Positions 25,663 to 34,904 of a DNA stretch of 64,000 nt are shown in pieces. The notes below the pieces were generated by a model, which searched no databases, was not told the DNA's origin, and saw nothing but the letters and a program-made list of their open reading frames with translations. The stretch lies in NCBI RefSeq assembly GCF_022807975.1, contig NZ_CP094358.1, positions 2,976,001-3,040,000 of the forward strand, in the 5' to 3' direction. Source of the DNA: Abyssalbus ytuae. Lineage in GTDB: Bacteria; Bacteroidota; Bacteroidia; Flavobacteriales; Flavobacteriaceae. Every line of letters starts with the position of its first letter. The first letter of the stretch is position 1. The position numbers and the translations under genes are program-made.

Positions 25663-28221
25663 TCAATTTTTTTTATTTAATTCTAACACATCAAATAATG
25701 TTGGCATTTTTAATTTTTGTTCTGCTGCTTTACAATATGAAGCTCCATCTAAAAAATACGAGTGACTCAGTTCTATTCCGTAACCTATCCTGTTTTTTAA
25801 AACAGCTCTGTACGGAACTGTTCCTATTCCTGAGAAATAATCCAACACAACATCTCCCTCATTACTCATTTGTTCTATAACCCTGTCTGCTATATCAAAC
25901 TGCATAGGGCATAAATGCATTTCTTTTCCTTTGCTCCACTGACTTCCGTTTAGCGTGAGCATTCGTGTGATATCTGACCACACTTCATCGGACCAGCTTT
26001 GAGGTTGAAGTAACATAAATGAGGTTGGAAGCTTTCCTTTAATGTCTAGTGTTTCTCCTATTTTAACATGATGTTCAAAGTCATAGATACTATTCAATGA
26101 AAATCTTTTAAACTCTTTAAATATAACATCGTGTTCTAATTTGGATAGTTCTTCCGGTTTTAAACATCTGTTTCCTGAAGATCTTGTAAAGCCATGAGCG
26201 TCTACCTGCCATCTGGATCTCGAATATTTTTCTTTGTCCTTCAATACCGGTATATCTGCATAGCTGTTTGAGTTTTCAGAAGGTGGTTTTCTAAACAATA
26301 ATAAATATTCCGGCATACCTACACCCATTTTGGTACCATCTTTACATTGTTCTGTCCATCCGAGACGATACGTCTGATTATTCTCCCTGACTACATCCGT
26401 TATAATAGTTTTCATTCCTATATATGCGAAACCATGTTTTGTAAAGTGTTGAATTGTTTCTAAATGAAAAGGATAAACCGTCTGAAAACCTAGTCCGTTA
26501 AGTCCTCCGGGTATAATTCTATCCTTCACATGAATAGCTGCTATTCTTCCAGGCATAAGAGCTCTTAAAACTTCAGGTGTGGAATAATCCATTTGTCTGA
26601 AGAATTCTTCATTATTTTCAGAGTGACCGTAATCTGCATAGTTTGGAGAATATTCGTATTGATTTACGAATGGAATAGATGTGAGTACTAGCCCTACCGA
26701 ATTACTTTCTATTCTTGGTAATTCTTTCACATTGTCGTTATTCACCAATGTATATCTATCTCCTTTAATTTCAATACGATCAACACCTATTTTACGGGAT
26801 AATTTTTTTGACATCTCCTGATGAGACAACCCATACTTTTTTATGATTTCAGTCATTTTTTCAACCATTTTATTGTGATTATTCCATTTTCTTTCAAGTT
26901 GTTTTCTGATGATCCTTTCTGCTTCGGTATAAATAAGATCTATTCGTACGGTATGTTTTTGAAGAAACCTTTGAATTCTATGAACCGATTGTATAAAATC
27001 ATTGAATTTGAAACCTATTCCAAGATAAATAGCCCAATGGCAATGTCTTTGAAAATTACATCCAGAACCTGCTATTACAGGTTTAGCAGCTAATTCTTTT
27101 ATTTTACCGTTTGAAAAATCTATAATAGCCTGTTCCCGTAAATTATATTGTTGTTTCCCATAAATACTAACTACACTATTAATCGATTTTTCTATAGCAA
27201 TTCTTTCACTCTCAAGATCATGCCATATAATCCTATGTGCTTCTATATCTTCTTTCCTTAAATTAAGCATCTTGTTAATCCTAAGATGTAGACTGTCTCT
27301 TTTTTCCCTAGCAGAATCCTGTATTCCTATAGCCGCGTCTTTAAACATTCGTACCTGTCCTTTTTCGTCGGTACCCGCCTTTGAATGATCTGTTTCTATC
27401 TCATGCCAATTTATTTGTATCTCAGGAAGAATATATCCTTTATCATCTGCAATATTTCCTGTAATATCTGATGGTTTGCTAACAAACAATGCCCATGAAG
27501 CTACCCATAACCAGAATTCTTCTTCTTTATGTTTATGAAGGGTAAGTTTATCCGCTTTTGTAGAATCTCTTTTGAAAAACCTTGTTTTTGCCTGAGAAAC
27601 ATCCATTTCTCCTAAGAAATCAGCATATGCCAACAACTCAATATAATCGTTTGGTGAAGGAGTGGCCGTTGCCACGAAACGATAATGAATTGTATCAGAA
27701 TTTCTTCTGTTACCGTTTGGACCTTCATCTCCAGTAAACAACCTCATGAATTCACGAAATGTTTTTGAGCCGCCTAAACCTCTCAAAACAGAAGCTTCAT
27801 CCAGACTTGATACATTAAATTCTCTAGGATCCAGTTTACCATCTCTTACACTTTCATAATTAGTGAGATAAATTCCATCCTCTTTAGCCTGATTATTTTG
27901 TCGGATAAATACCGGTTCTTTTTTCCACTTTAGAATTTCTAAAGCATCACGTTTAAACTCTTGTTGTACACTCAACGGTATAATGATGAGGCCTTTTCCT
28001 CCGGTCCTTTCCAATACCAATCTAATAACCTCCAGCTGAGTAACTGTTTTATGTAACCCAAATGAAGCAAAGCATGCACGTTTACCGCCTTCAACCATCC
28101 ATTTAACCATGAGTTTATTATGAGGTTTCAATTGATCAGAAACCTCAGATATATCAATATTAAACCCGCTTGGTTTTGATATTTTTATTTTATTCTTTAA
28201 AAATGTATCGTATGGCTGCAT
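25663..28221 (-). CDS. SF2 helicase-DNA methyltransferase fusion
   Basis: 852 residues. Helicase half: degenerate Walker A GLHKT (55-59), DEAS (141-144), TATPSPND (185-192), HRIQR (414-418). Methyltransferase half: motif IV-like SIPF (515-518) before motif I-like DYFSGIGT (794-801), i.e. beta-class order, for N4/N6 amino methylation. The canonical (D/N/S)PP(Y/F) is replaced by SIPF. It probably modifies phage DNA and remodels it during replication; recognition site unknown. Stop-to-start distance 1-2 nt from the PP-loop gene. Confidence 0.75.
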   Translation of the reverse strand: MQPYDTFLKNKIKISKPSGFNIDISEVSDQLKPHNKLMVKWMVEGGKRACFASFGLHKTVTQLEVIRLVLERTGGKGLIIIPLSVQQEFKRDALEILKWKKEPVFIRQNNQAKEDGIYLTNYESVRDGKLDPREFNVSSLDEASVLRGLGGSKTFREFMRLFTGDEGPNGNRRNSDTIHYRFVATATPSPNDYIELLAYADFLGEMDVSQAKTRFFKRDSTKADKLTLHKHKEEEFWLWVASWALFVSKPSDITGNIADDKGYILPEIQINWHEIETDHSKAGTDEKGQVRMFKDAAIGIQDSAREKRDSLHLRINKMLNLRKEDIEAHRIIWHDLESERIAIEKSINSVVSIYGKQQYNLREQAIIDFSNGKIKELAAKPVIAGSGCNFQRHCHWAIYLGIGFKFNDFIQSVHRIQRFLQKHTVRIDLIYTEAERIIRKQLERKWNNHNKMVEKMTEIIKKYGLSHQEMSKKLSRKIGVDRIEIKGDRYTLVNNDNVKELPRIESNSVGLVLTSIPFVNQYEYSPNYADYGHSENNEEFFRQMDYSTPEVLRALMPGRIAAIHVKDRIIPGGLNGLGFQTVYPFHLETIQHFTKHGFAYIGMKTIITDVVRENNQTYRLGWTEQCKDGTKMGVGMPEYLLLFRKPPSENSNSYADIPVLKDKEKYSRSRWQVDAHGFTRSSGNRCLKPEELSKLEHDVIFKEFKRFSLNSIYDFEHHVKIGETLDIKGKLPTSFMLLQPQSWSDEVWSDITRMLTLNGSQWSKGKEMHLCPMQFDIADRVIEQMSNEGDVVLDYFSGIGTVPYRAVLKNRIGYGIELSHSYFLDGASYCKAAEQKLKMPTLFDVLELNKKN

Positions 28222-28451
28222 TAGTTATATAATTTTTTAAGTATTAATTCAAATAAACTACTGTAGGATGTATATAAAACATTATCCTTCATTTTTAAAG
28301 GATGCTTTATACTTCCTTGTTTTTTTCCTGATTTATAAATGCTTTTATTTTCATCAATAACATTTATTAAAAAGTACCTGGCATCCAACTCTACTACTTC
28401 TAAATGAAAACCCATATCAGAACAATATTCTATTAATTTGTTAAGACTCAT
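28221..28451 (-). CDS. Small early phage protein
   Basis: 76 residues, mixed charge, no motif recognised. Stop overlaps the helicase-methyltransferase start by 1 nt. It is the first gene downstream of the iteron-like field. Confidence 0.55.
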   Translation of the reverse strand: MSLNKLIEYCSDMGFHLEVVELDARYFLINVIDENKSIYKSGKKQGSIKHPLKMKDNVLYTSYSSLFELILKKLYN

Positions 28452-28496
28452 TTGATATTAAAAAAATTTATCTCGTGCGCGCGTATAAGTGAAACC

Positions 28497-28694
28497 AATC
28501 CTGCACATCCTGCACATCCTGCACATCCTGATAATCAATAAGTTAAGTGTTTTATGTGATGCTAAATGTAGCAGGATGTGGCAGGATTGAAAAATGTTTC
28601 CTGACACATCCTGACACATCCTGCTACATATCCTGCATATTAAGTTGTTGTAAATCAATACTTTATATATGTGCAGGATGTGCAGGATTGAAAA
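28497..28694. repeat. Iteron-like repeat field, candidate phage replication origin
   Basis: Three exact tandem copies of CCTGCACAT (28500-28526) plus CCTG; two CCTGACACAT copies (28600-28619) followed by related CCTGCTACATA and CCTGCATAT. The opposite strand appears as GCAGGATGTGGCAGGATTG (28571-28589) and GTGCAGGATGTGCAGGATTG (28671-28690). All lie in the non-coding gap between the primase gene and the next early gene. Not a CRISPR (unit 9-10 bp, no spacers). An origin role is inferred from position next to the primase-helicase. Confidence 0.6.
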
Positions 28695-28725
28695 CATGGT
28701 GTCTGAAAATTTTTTGACATTTTTT

Positions 28726-31700
28726 TTAAAAAGGAAGCTCTGGTTCTCCATTTTCATCAGTTTTTTCGTTATTATTTTGATTTTCTGGGGTAACAGGGGA
28801 ATTAGGATTATTAAAAGTTGTGCCTTCATCCAATTGAAAATTAACAGCATCAGTAATTTCTTCGAGTAAATCACGACCTAAACGTTCCATATCTATCACA
28901 TATGCACTTGTCCTTTTTGATGATCTTCCGGAGTCCATCCTGGTGTAATTTTCATATCTAATAAATGAATCTTCTTTTCTTAATTGGTCCATCATAATAC
29001 TTTTACCTGGAGCATTCTCCCGGTATTGTACGTACCATTGCCTTTGTATTTTTAAATATGAATTAGTGAAATTGAAAAAAAGAATAGTTCCTTCTACTTT
29101 AAGGTCATGGCCAACGCGAAGCCTATCGTCTTTATGACCTCTTAGTGACGCCAGAAAGCAATCCCACCACTTACTTACAGTACTGGCCGTGGCAAGTTTT
29201 CTCTCCAAGGCTTCAATACGTGATTTGAAATGCTCTAACATTTCAGTTTTTGAAAATGGGAAGGATACCTTCTCTTCAAAAATCTGGTAAGTGGCGAAAA
29301 GAACAGAATAATTTCCTATTATCCTACTCTTTGTTTCGGGTAGCAGGGAACTTAACATATCTTTTGCTCCCCTGTATTTTCTCTTAAATTGTTTTTCGAA
29401 ATCTTCCCTAGCATGTATAAGGTCATCTATAAAACCAGAAACAACTTCTTTATTCATATCTTCAAGTTTTTCATATTCCTTAATACTTTCATCCGAGAAA
29501 TTCTGTAATACCATTTCTTCCCATATCACCCTTGTAAGTAGGGCGTCATTATCCGGAAAATCATTGGATGTTATAATTACAGATGAAAGGATTGGAATAC
29601 TTTCATTACCTACATGGCTATTCAGGTTTCCTCTTTTATATCCACGCCTGTCCCAAAGGTCTTTTAACATTTCATCCAAATGAGTATCACCTCTTTTATA
29701 TTCTGATAACTGTGCAATTATATTGCTGAATTGGGCAAATTCCCTGACTTTTGCTTTTGCAGTACTTATTCCTGAAGCTAATCCGATTCCAGTTTGCGGA
29801 ATCCCGAAAAATCCCTGACAGCATGCAGCTAACTGGTCTTTTCCTGTAGAAGGAGGGCCACTTAAAAAAAGTAAAGGGAAATTTTTAATTGCGCTTACCA
29901 CTAAATCCTGAAATGGTGTCGCCAGGGAAAATAATATAGAAGTGATAGCATGGTCCCTGTGTACTTTTTTTAGTTGAAGCATGTAACTGGTAAGGTTGAA
30001 AGAAGGAGTGTTGCATAGCATCTTCTTCTGACCTTCATACATGAATGGATTGTTTGCATATATTTTATTTGCACTTGGTACATAATAGCTAACACCTTCA
30101 AATTTAAAAACCCCGTTCTCATCAATATCAATTGAAGTTTTACCAGGGACGGTTATTTTATTGTTCCATGACCAAAAACCTTCAGGTTGCCATCCCAATA
30201 CATCAATTTTTCTTCCATTTCCCATTCGGTCAAAAAGAAAGGCCCTAAGTTTTTGAAACTCATTTCTACCACCGGTATATAGAAAATTACCATGGGCAGT
30301 AACCGAATTATCAAATTGCATAGGGGTATTCATGCTTTCACTTGGGACATCGAATATTTTTTCAAGGCCATGTACATTTTTTATCCGGACAAGTTTCATA
30401 GGGAATTTTTCATCCTGCATGTGCTGTATGATCTCTATTGAAAAGTTGCTTATACTTCTGAAAGCATATGGCGGATTATCGCCAACCATGATATAAATCT
30501 GATCTTTTGCCTGAAATATCTGGTATTTTTTAACGGTGGATATTAACGCCTCTGTAGGTTCAATTCCTTTTGGGAATTGGTATTCTGAGTTAAATTCAGC
30601 TATTTTCCTTAATGACTCGGCTTCGGCTGATAACGTGAATTTCTTCACCCAATCTTCAACTACTTTTTTAGTTAGCCCGCTGTCCTTTTGCAACCATTTA
30701 ATGTAGATCATTCTATGCCCGTCATCAGATACTTTTGAAATGATCTCACATAATTGTTTTGCTATATCCGTTTTTTCTATTTCATCTTTCCCGGAAAGCT
30801 GTTTTAACAATGTTTTAAATCCATCTTCCTGTGTGGAGTTTTTTTGAAGCGTTTGTTCTAAACCTTTTTTATCAATTTCTTCTTTATATGTTCTTGAAAA
30901 ATCATCAGGGTCGCAGGGAAGTTTAACGACAGATGTCCTGAATCCACTTTCTAAAAATAATGGGATATTTCTTAAAACAGACTTTTCTCCACTACTATCA
31001 GGATCCATACAAAATACGACTGTGTCAGCATATTTTTTAAGGAGTTTTATTTGGCCATATGTTATACTTGTTCCGCAAGGGGCCACGGTATTTTCAATAT
31101 CATTCGTTTGCCAGGCAATGACATCATTATACCCTTCTACCACATAGGCTCTTGATGTTTGTAAAATTTTTTCTTTTGCTAAGTGTAAGCCATACCAAAC
31201 TTTACTTTTATCATATAAAACACTTTCTTTTGAGTTGAGCCATTTTATTTTAGGTTTATTATCACCTGACAAGTCACGACCTGCCATACCTACAGGATTA
31301 CCATTATTATCAAAAATGGTATAAGTAACCCGGTGGTTGAAAAAGTCATGTTTATCAGAAACGATACCTATTTGTTTGCCATCATTAAATAAGCCTTGTT
31401 CTTTAAGAATGTTATAAATAAAATTACTCCCCGGAGCATACCCTATTTGATAGGTGTCAACTATATCCTGGTTGTATTTTCTTTTTCCGTAAACTTCCTC
31501 TTTTGCAGGGTGATTTTCAGGTAATTCTGTAAACTTATTTAAATATTGGTTAATAGTTGCCTTTAAGATAGGCCGAAGATCGTTTTGTTTTGTTATTTTT
31601 TCCTGATATGCCTTTGATTCTTTAGTGTCCTCATATTCAATTTCCTTTCCATATTTACCGGCAATATATTCTATAGCTTCAACAAATGTTTTCCCTTTTT

Positions 31701-31926
31701 CCATAAGGAATGAAATAGCATTATTACCTCCTTTACTAGTGGAAAAATCTTTCCATATTTGTTTTGACTCAGATACCATGAAACTGGGAGTTTGTTCTTT
31801 TGTAAAGGGTGAAAGTCCCTGCCAGTTTGTACCGGATTTTTTAAGATCAACAAAATCTTTGATTATATCTAAAATATTAGATTCATCAAGTAATTTGTCA
31901 ATAAAATATTTTGAGATAAAAGGCAT
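28726..31926 (-). CDS. Toprim primase-helicase with zinc-less N-terminal domain
   Basis: 1066 residues. Residues 38-75 resemble the DnaG zinc-binding domain, but the CPFH site is SPFT and the second Cys pair is DFSTSK, so zinc ligands are missing. Toprim signatures EGYNDV (264-269) and DPDSSG (308-313) follow. An ATPase domain has Walker A GPPSTGKD (690-697). It would prime and unwind DNA at the phage origin. The end of the gene adjoins the iteron field. Confidence 0.85.
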   Translation of the reverse strand: MPFISKYFIDKLLDESNILDIIKDFVDLKKSGTNWQGLSPFTKEQTPSFMVSESKQIWKDFSTSKGGNNAISFLMEKGKTFVEAIEYIAGKYGKEIEYEDTKESKAYQEKITKQNDLRPILKATINQYLNKFTELPENHPAKEEVYGKRKYNQDIVDTYQIGYAPGSNFIYNILKEQGLFNDGKQIGIVSDKHDFFNHRVTYTIFDNNGNPVGMAGRDLSGDNKPKIKWLNSKESVLYDKSKVWYGLHLAKEKILQTSRAYVVEGYNDVIAWQTNDIENTVAPCGTSITYGQIKLLKKYADTVVFCMDPDSSGEKSVLRNIPLFLESGFRTSVVKLPCDPDDFSRTYKEEIDKKGLEQTLQKNSTQEDGFKTLLKQLSGKDEIEKTDIAKQLCEIISKVSDDGHRMIYIKWLQKDSGLTKKVVEDWVKKFTLSAEAESLRKIAEFNSEYQFPKGIEPTEALISTVKKYQIFQAKDQIYIMVGDNPPYAFRSISNFSIEIIQHMQDEKFPMKLVRIKNVHGLEKIFDVPSESMNTPMQFDNSVTAHGNFLYTGGRNEFQKLRAFLFDRMGNGRKIDVLGWQPEGFWSWNNKITVPGKTSIDIDENGVFKFEGVSYYVPSANKIYANNPFMYEGQKKMLCNTPSFNLTSYMLQLKKVHRDHAITSILFSLATPFQDLVVSAIKNFPLLFLSGPPSTGKDQLAACCQGFFGIPQTGIGLASGISTAKAKVREFAQFSNIIAQLSEYKRGDTHLDEMLKDLWDRRGYKRGNLNSHVGNESIPILSSVIITSNDFPDNDALLTRVIWEEMVLQNFSDESIKEYEKLEDMNKEVVSGFIDDLIHAREDFEKQFKRKYRGAKDMLSSLLPETKSRIIGNYSVLFATYQIFEEKVSFPFSKTEMLEHFKSRIEALERKLATASTVSKWWDCFLASLRGHKDDRLRVGHDLKVEGTILFFNFTNSYLKIQRQWYVQYRENAPGKSIMMDQLRKEDSFIRYENYTRMDSGRSSKRTSAYVIDMERLGRDLLEEITDAVNFQLDEGTTFNNPNSPVTPENQNNNEKTDENGEPELPF

Positions 31927-31930
31927 ATTA

Positions 31931-32125
31931 TTAATTTTCTTCTAATTGTATATACATATCAAACAATAGATAAAATCCTATGGCCATAACTATTATTAAT
32001 AATATTCCAAGTGATTTTATAAGGGTTGGGTTTACTGTTTTTTTATAGTTATAATGGTTCATTACAGACAATACCAATACAGATATTATCAATATTGACA
32101 TATGGAAAATTTCTATTGTTATCAT
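31931..32125 (-). CDS. Two-helix small membrane protein
   Basis: 64 residues, two hydrophobic helices; ATG at 32125 or a second ATG 24 nt later. Overlaps the upstream gene by 4 nt. Unknown function. Confidence 0.5.
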   Translation of the reverse strand: MITIEIFHMSILIISVLVLSVMNHYNYKKTVNPTLIKSLGILLIIVMAIGFYLLFDMYIQLEEN

Positions 32126-32367
32126 CGGATTTGTTTTAATGGTTGTTTTTTTCTGTTCTTTATCTTAAGCAACACAAAAACAAAGTATATCCAGCTCAAA
32201 AGACTTCTAATAAAAATACCTGCGAATACTTTTGGGGGCCATCCGGAAAAGTCATATAAAGGTTCATTAAAAACTTTGCACTTTATTGACTGTACATACC
32301 ATACAGCTAACAAATAAGAGCAAAAAATACCTGTAGCATATGCTATTATTAAGTTTATTATGTTCAT
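32122..32367 (-). CDS. Small membrane protein
   Basis: 81 residues, two membrane helices and a basic tail. Overlaps the next gene by 4 nt. Unknown family. Confidence 0.55.
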   Translation of the reverse strand: MNIINLIIAYATGIFCSYLLAVWYVQSIKCKVFNEPLYDFSGWPPKVFAGIFIRSLLSWIYFVFVLLKIKNRKKQPLKQIR

Positions 32368-32371
32368 TTTT

Positions 32372-32734
32372 TTATGTTTTTTTTGAAATAAATAATGTGT
32401 GACAACCCAGTGTAATGACAGGTGATAAAGAAGATCGTGCCCAACTCATCGAATCTTTTTTATAAAGCAACCATGTCATTACTACCTGGTCATCTGTTAA
32501 TCTGCTATTTATCAACTTTATATCTTTAAGGCCTATGTTTGCTTTTTCAGTGTAGTCATTTAAAAATCGTTGTGACCTTAATGCTATTTCCAATGCAGGA
32601 AATTTTGTTAATGGAAGAGTTTTATTTTTTTTAAATGCCTCATAATATTCACTTACCAGGTAAGCAGTATCAAGCATTAAATTATCATGATTTGTTTTTA
32701 CTAATAAATTGGGTAACCGTGATATCTTTTTCAT
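32372..32734 (-). CDS. Early phage protein, unknown
   Basis: 120 residues, helical, Leu-rich, no motif recognised. Four nt from the membrane gene downstream. Part of the early operon between the primase and the LuxR-type regulator. Confidence 0.55.
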   Translation of the reverse strand: MKKISRLPNLLVKTNHDNLMLDTAYLVSEYYEAFKKNKTLPLTKFPALEIALRSQRFLNDYTEKANIGLKDIKLINSRLTDDQVVMTWLLYKKDSMSWARSSLSPVITLGCHTLFISKKT

Positions 32735-32787
32735 AATAAAACTCTTTTAGTTTCGCATATAGAGATATTATAAGCTTCCAATAATCA

Positions 32788-33027
32788 TTAATGATCATTT
32801 GTTTTCTTATCTCCGAACTGTTTTTCGGATCCGTCAGGTAACACAACCGTTGCGTTATGCACTTGCGTGTGCAATTTTTTTTCATTAAGCAACCTATTGA
32901 GTTGCAGTTGGAATCCTTCTGCAGTTTCATCCTTTTCTTTTTGTGTCAACTTATCATTATCCCACGTTGCTGCAATTTGATTTTGAGCACGTTCTATATC
33001 CTCGTTTATTTTATTTAAATCCCTCAT
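32788..33027 (-). CDS. Early phage protein with coiled coil
   Basis: 79 residues: a charged helix with Glu/Asn/Gln, then a His/Asp-rich tail. Stop-start overlap (ATGA) with the LuxR-type gene. Function unknown. Confidence 0.6.
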   Translation of the reverse strand: MRDLNKINEDIERAQNQIAATWDNDKLTQKEKDETAEGFQLQLNRLLNEKKLHTQVHNATVVLPDGSEKQFGDKKTNDH

Positions 33028-33620
33028 TGTAGTATGTTTTTTTTTATCGCTTTCGAAATAAGTTCCCTGCTGCTTTTAACTTTGAAGTAATCAAAAAGCT
33101 CTTTCTTATGGGTATTAAGAGTACTCTCGGATATATGAAACTTTTCAGCTATTTCCTTGTCGGTAAGTCCTGTCGATATAGCGTCAAGTATGTTTATTTT
33201 ATGACGTGTAAGATGTTTATTGTTTATCAATACCTTTTTTGTTTTCCATCGTAAACATTTACAGTTGTCCCCACATCTGAAATTCTCAGACCCTTTAAGA
33301 TCTCCTGAATCTGTGAAATCTGCATCTGAATCTGCAGTTCCATAAAGACAAAAAGCATACTCTTCAAGCATCTTTTCAGTGGTTAGGTCTTTCAAGTCCC
33401 TCAATGCTACATTATCACTTAATAACTGTTCTATTAACTGGTCCATTAATTCCTTTGGTAATTTTGACAAAGGCTTAATTTCTCCGTTTTGAGAAAAATA
33501 TACTTTACGTGTTTCACGTATTCCGAACATCTCTATCTTATGGTCACCTGGAAGTATGCCAGCCTGTAGTCTGTGAAAAACCTGAGTAGGAGTGAATTGA
33601 TGATTAATTTTCGTGTTCAT
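33024..33620 (-). CDS. LuxR-type HTH regulator in the early region
   Basis: 198 residues. The C-terminal ~60 residues form a LuxR-like helix-turn-helix (LTDKEIAEKFHISESTLNTH). The centre has a CGDNCKC cysteine cluster. There is no receiver domain. It may control phage genes, and the late element TCCTTTTAAC is a candidate target; this is inference. Confidence 0.7.
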   Translation of the reverse strand: MNTKINHQFTPTQVFHRLQAGILPGDHKIEMFGIRETRKVYFSQNGEIKPLSKLPKELMDQLIEQLLSDNVALRDLKDLTTEKMLEEYAFCLYGTADSDADFTDSGDLKGSENFRCGDNCKCLRWKTKKVLINNKHLTRHKINILDAISTGLTDKEIAEKFHISESTLNTHKKELFDYFKVKSSRELISKAIKKNILQ

Positions 33621-33629
33621 ATTTTTATT

Positions 33630-33776
33630 TTAATGGTTAAACCAGTTCATGACATTATACATGCCTGTGATTATAAGTCCGGAGATATAAACCAGCACTA
33701 AAAATTTCACTAGATTTATACATACTTTCTTTATTATTGATAAGGGCAACTTAGATTGTTTTGTAAATGTTTTCAT
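33630..33776 (-). CDS. 48-residue membrane peptide
   Basis: Short frame MKTFTKQSKLPLSIIKK... with one membrane helix (about 18-42). It lies between the regulator and the first early gene, with no overlap. Small phage membrane proteins are common here; support is composition and open frame only. Confidence 0.5.
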   Translation of the reverse strand: MKTFTKQSKLPLSIIKKVCINLVKFLVLVYISGLIITGMYNVMNWFNH

Positions 33777-33859
33777 GACACTGTTATTTTTTATATTAAT
33801 AGTTGTTTTCCCACTTTCCCTCCCTTCCCGTACCGTGACAGGTTTAACTCTCTTATTTT

Positions 33860-33873
33860 ACAGCTATTGCTGT
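33860..33873. terminator. Small hairpin at an early gene end
   Basis: ACAGC (33860-33864) pairs with GCTGT (33869-33873), directly 3' of the stop codon at 33874-33876. Short and without a long T-run, so only a weak terminator or pause site. Confidence 0.3.
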
Positions 33874-34134
33874 TTATGATTGTAGCAAATGTTTTCTTCT
33901 TTGTTTTTCAGTCTCGTTAAGTGTTTTGTAATATGAGTAGCAATCAAAAATTACAGCTTCAAGTTTTTCATTATCATATCTCCTTTTTGTAAGGATAGCT
34001 CTTACCATTTTATCTGAATACGGAGTACCATCTTCTTTAAGAATATTATTGTTTAGAAAATATTCTAAAATTTTATTGGCGTAGTTTTTACCTATTTCTT
34101 TTTTTATTTTTTTTTGATCGCTTATAGAAATCAT
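33874..34134 (-). CDS. First gene of the leftward early operon
   Basis: 86 residues, basic, likely a small regulator or early protein (a helix pair around residues 20-60). It is divergent from the repressor gene across a 161-bp gap, as a Cro-like or early gene would be. Family not recognised. Confidence 0.6.
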   Translation of the reverse strand: MISISDQKKIKKEIGKNYANKILEYFLNNNILKEDGTPYSDKMVRAILTKRRYDNEKLEAVIFDCYSYYKTLNETEKQRRKHLLQS

Positions 34135-34186
34135 AGATAAATGCTATTTTTTATAGACTATTTATTATTAAATTTGTATCGTTTTA

Positions 34187-34276
34187 TTATCAATACATTA
34201 TCAAAATGTTATCACGAAGATATAGAGAATTGTTTATATATCCAAATAATTTTCTCTAAACATAGATAATTATCTA
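34187..34276. promoter_or_regulatory. Switch region with three 11-bp-spaced TTATCA repeats and a palindrome
   Basis: TTATCA begins at 34187, 34198 and 34209, exactly 11 bp apart, so the sites fall on one face of the helix. A perfect 14-bp palindrome, TAGATAATTATCTA, lies at 34263-34276, just before the repressor start. Likely operators of the divergent early/repressor promoters. Binding protein is inferred. Confidence 0.55.
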
Positions 34277-34295
34277 ATATGAAAAAATTAAAACG

Positions 34296-34709
34296 TTGAA
34301 AATGAGTATATTGGAAAGAATACTTCACATACGAAAACATAGTGGTTTAAGTACCAGGCAATTCGAGTTTAAAATAGGGAAATCAAACGGATATATTAAT
34401 CAATTGAAAAAAAGGGGTAGTTCTCCTGCAGCTGATGTAATCTCTAAAATAATCGAAAGTTACCCTGAATATAATCTACAGTGGTTAATGACCGGAGAAG
34501 GAGATATGTATAGTAAAAATGTGGATTTAAGTTCTGAACCTGCAGCAAAATATCAAGATAAAAAATCCATAGATCAAATTGTTGATGAGCGTATTGATAT
34601 TAGGATAAAATCAGAGTTGGAAAATTATAAGTCAACATTAATACAGTTAATAATTGATGAGCTTGATAAAGAAATTATAGCGTCGAATAAAAAACTTAAA
34701 AAACCTTAA
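34296..34709 (+). CDS. Phage repressor, XRE-type HTH
   Basis: 137 residues: an N-terminal helix-turn-helix (LSTRQFEFKIGKSNGYINQL) and a long C-terminal coiled segment for dimerisation. No Ser-Lys LexA-type cleavage domain, so it would not be self-cleaved. The only plus-strand gene of the phage here, divergent from the early operon: the CI-type position. Start chosen at the ATG at 34302 or the slightly earlier ATG at 34296. Confidence 0.75.
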   Translation: MKMSILERILHIRKHSGLSTRQFEFKIGKSNGYINQLKKRGSSPAADVISKIIESYPEYNLQWLMTGEGDMYSKNVDLSSEPAAKYQDKKSIDQIVDERIDIRIKSELENYKSTLIQLIIDELDKEIIASNKKLKKP

Positions 34710-34903
34710 TTGTTTATTGATTTAATTAGGGATTCCAATTGTGACATTTCATTTTTTTCAATTGTTGGATTTTCTAAATGGGATTCAAGTTCAATTTTTA
34801 TAAGTACGATTTCTTTTAAATATTGTTCTGTAGGAATATTTTCTTTATTCTTTTTAAGTTCTTTGAATTTTCTGAACAGGTTATTTATTTTCTGTGCACT
34901 CAT
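34706..34903 (-). CDS. Small charged protein convergent with the repressor
   Basis: 65 residues, Lys/Glu-rich and helical, as a regulator or assembly helper might be. Its end overlaps the repressor end by 4 nt on the opposite strand. I chose it over a hydrophobic frame on the plus strand because of its composition. Confidence 0.5.
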   Translation of the reverse strand: MSAQKINNLFRKFKELKKNKENIPTEQYLKEIVLIKIELESHLENPTIEKNEMSQLESLIKSINN

Positions 34904-34904
34904 A

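Noticed and set aside
28497-28694. Possible CRISPR array
   Set aside because: Repeat units are 9-10 bp, tandem and in both orientations, with no spacers or cas genes.
28458-28874. Minus-strand 138-residue frame with MCR repeats
   Set aside because: The repeats only translate the iteron-like DNA, and the frame overlaps the primase end. Composition is not protein-like.
32685-32930. Minus-strand 81-residue frame
   Set aside because: Overlaps the well-formed 32788-33027 gene, which is coupled to the LuxR-type gene by ATGA.
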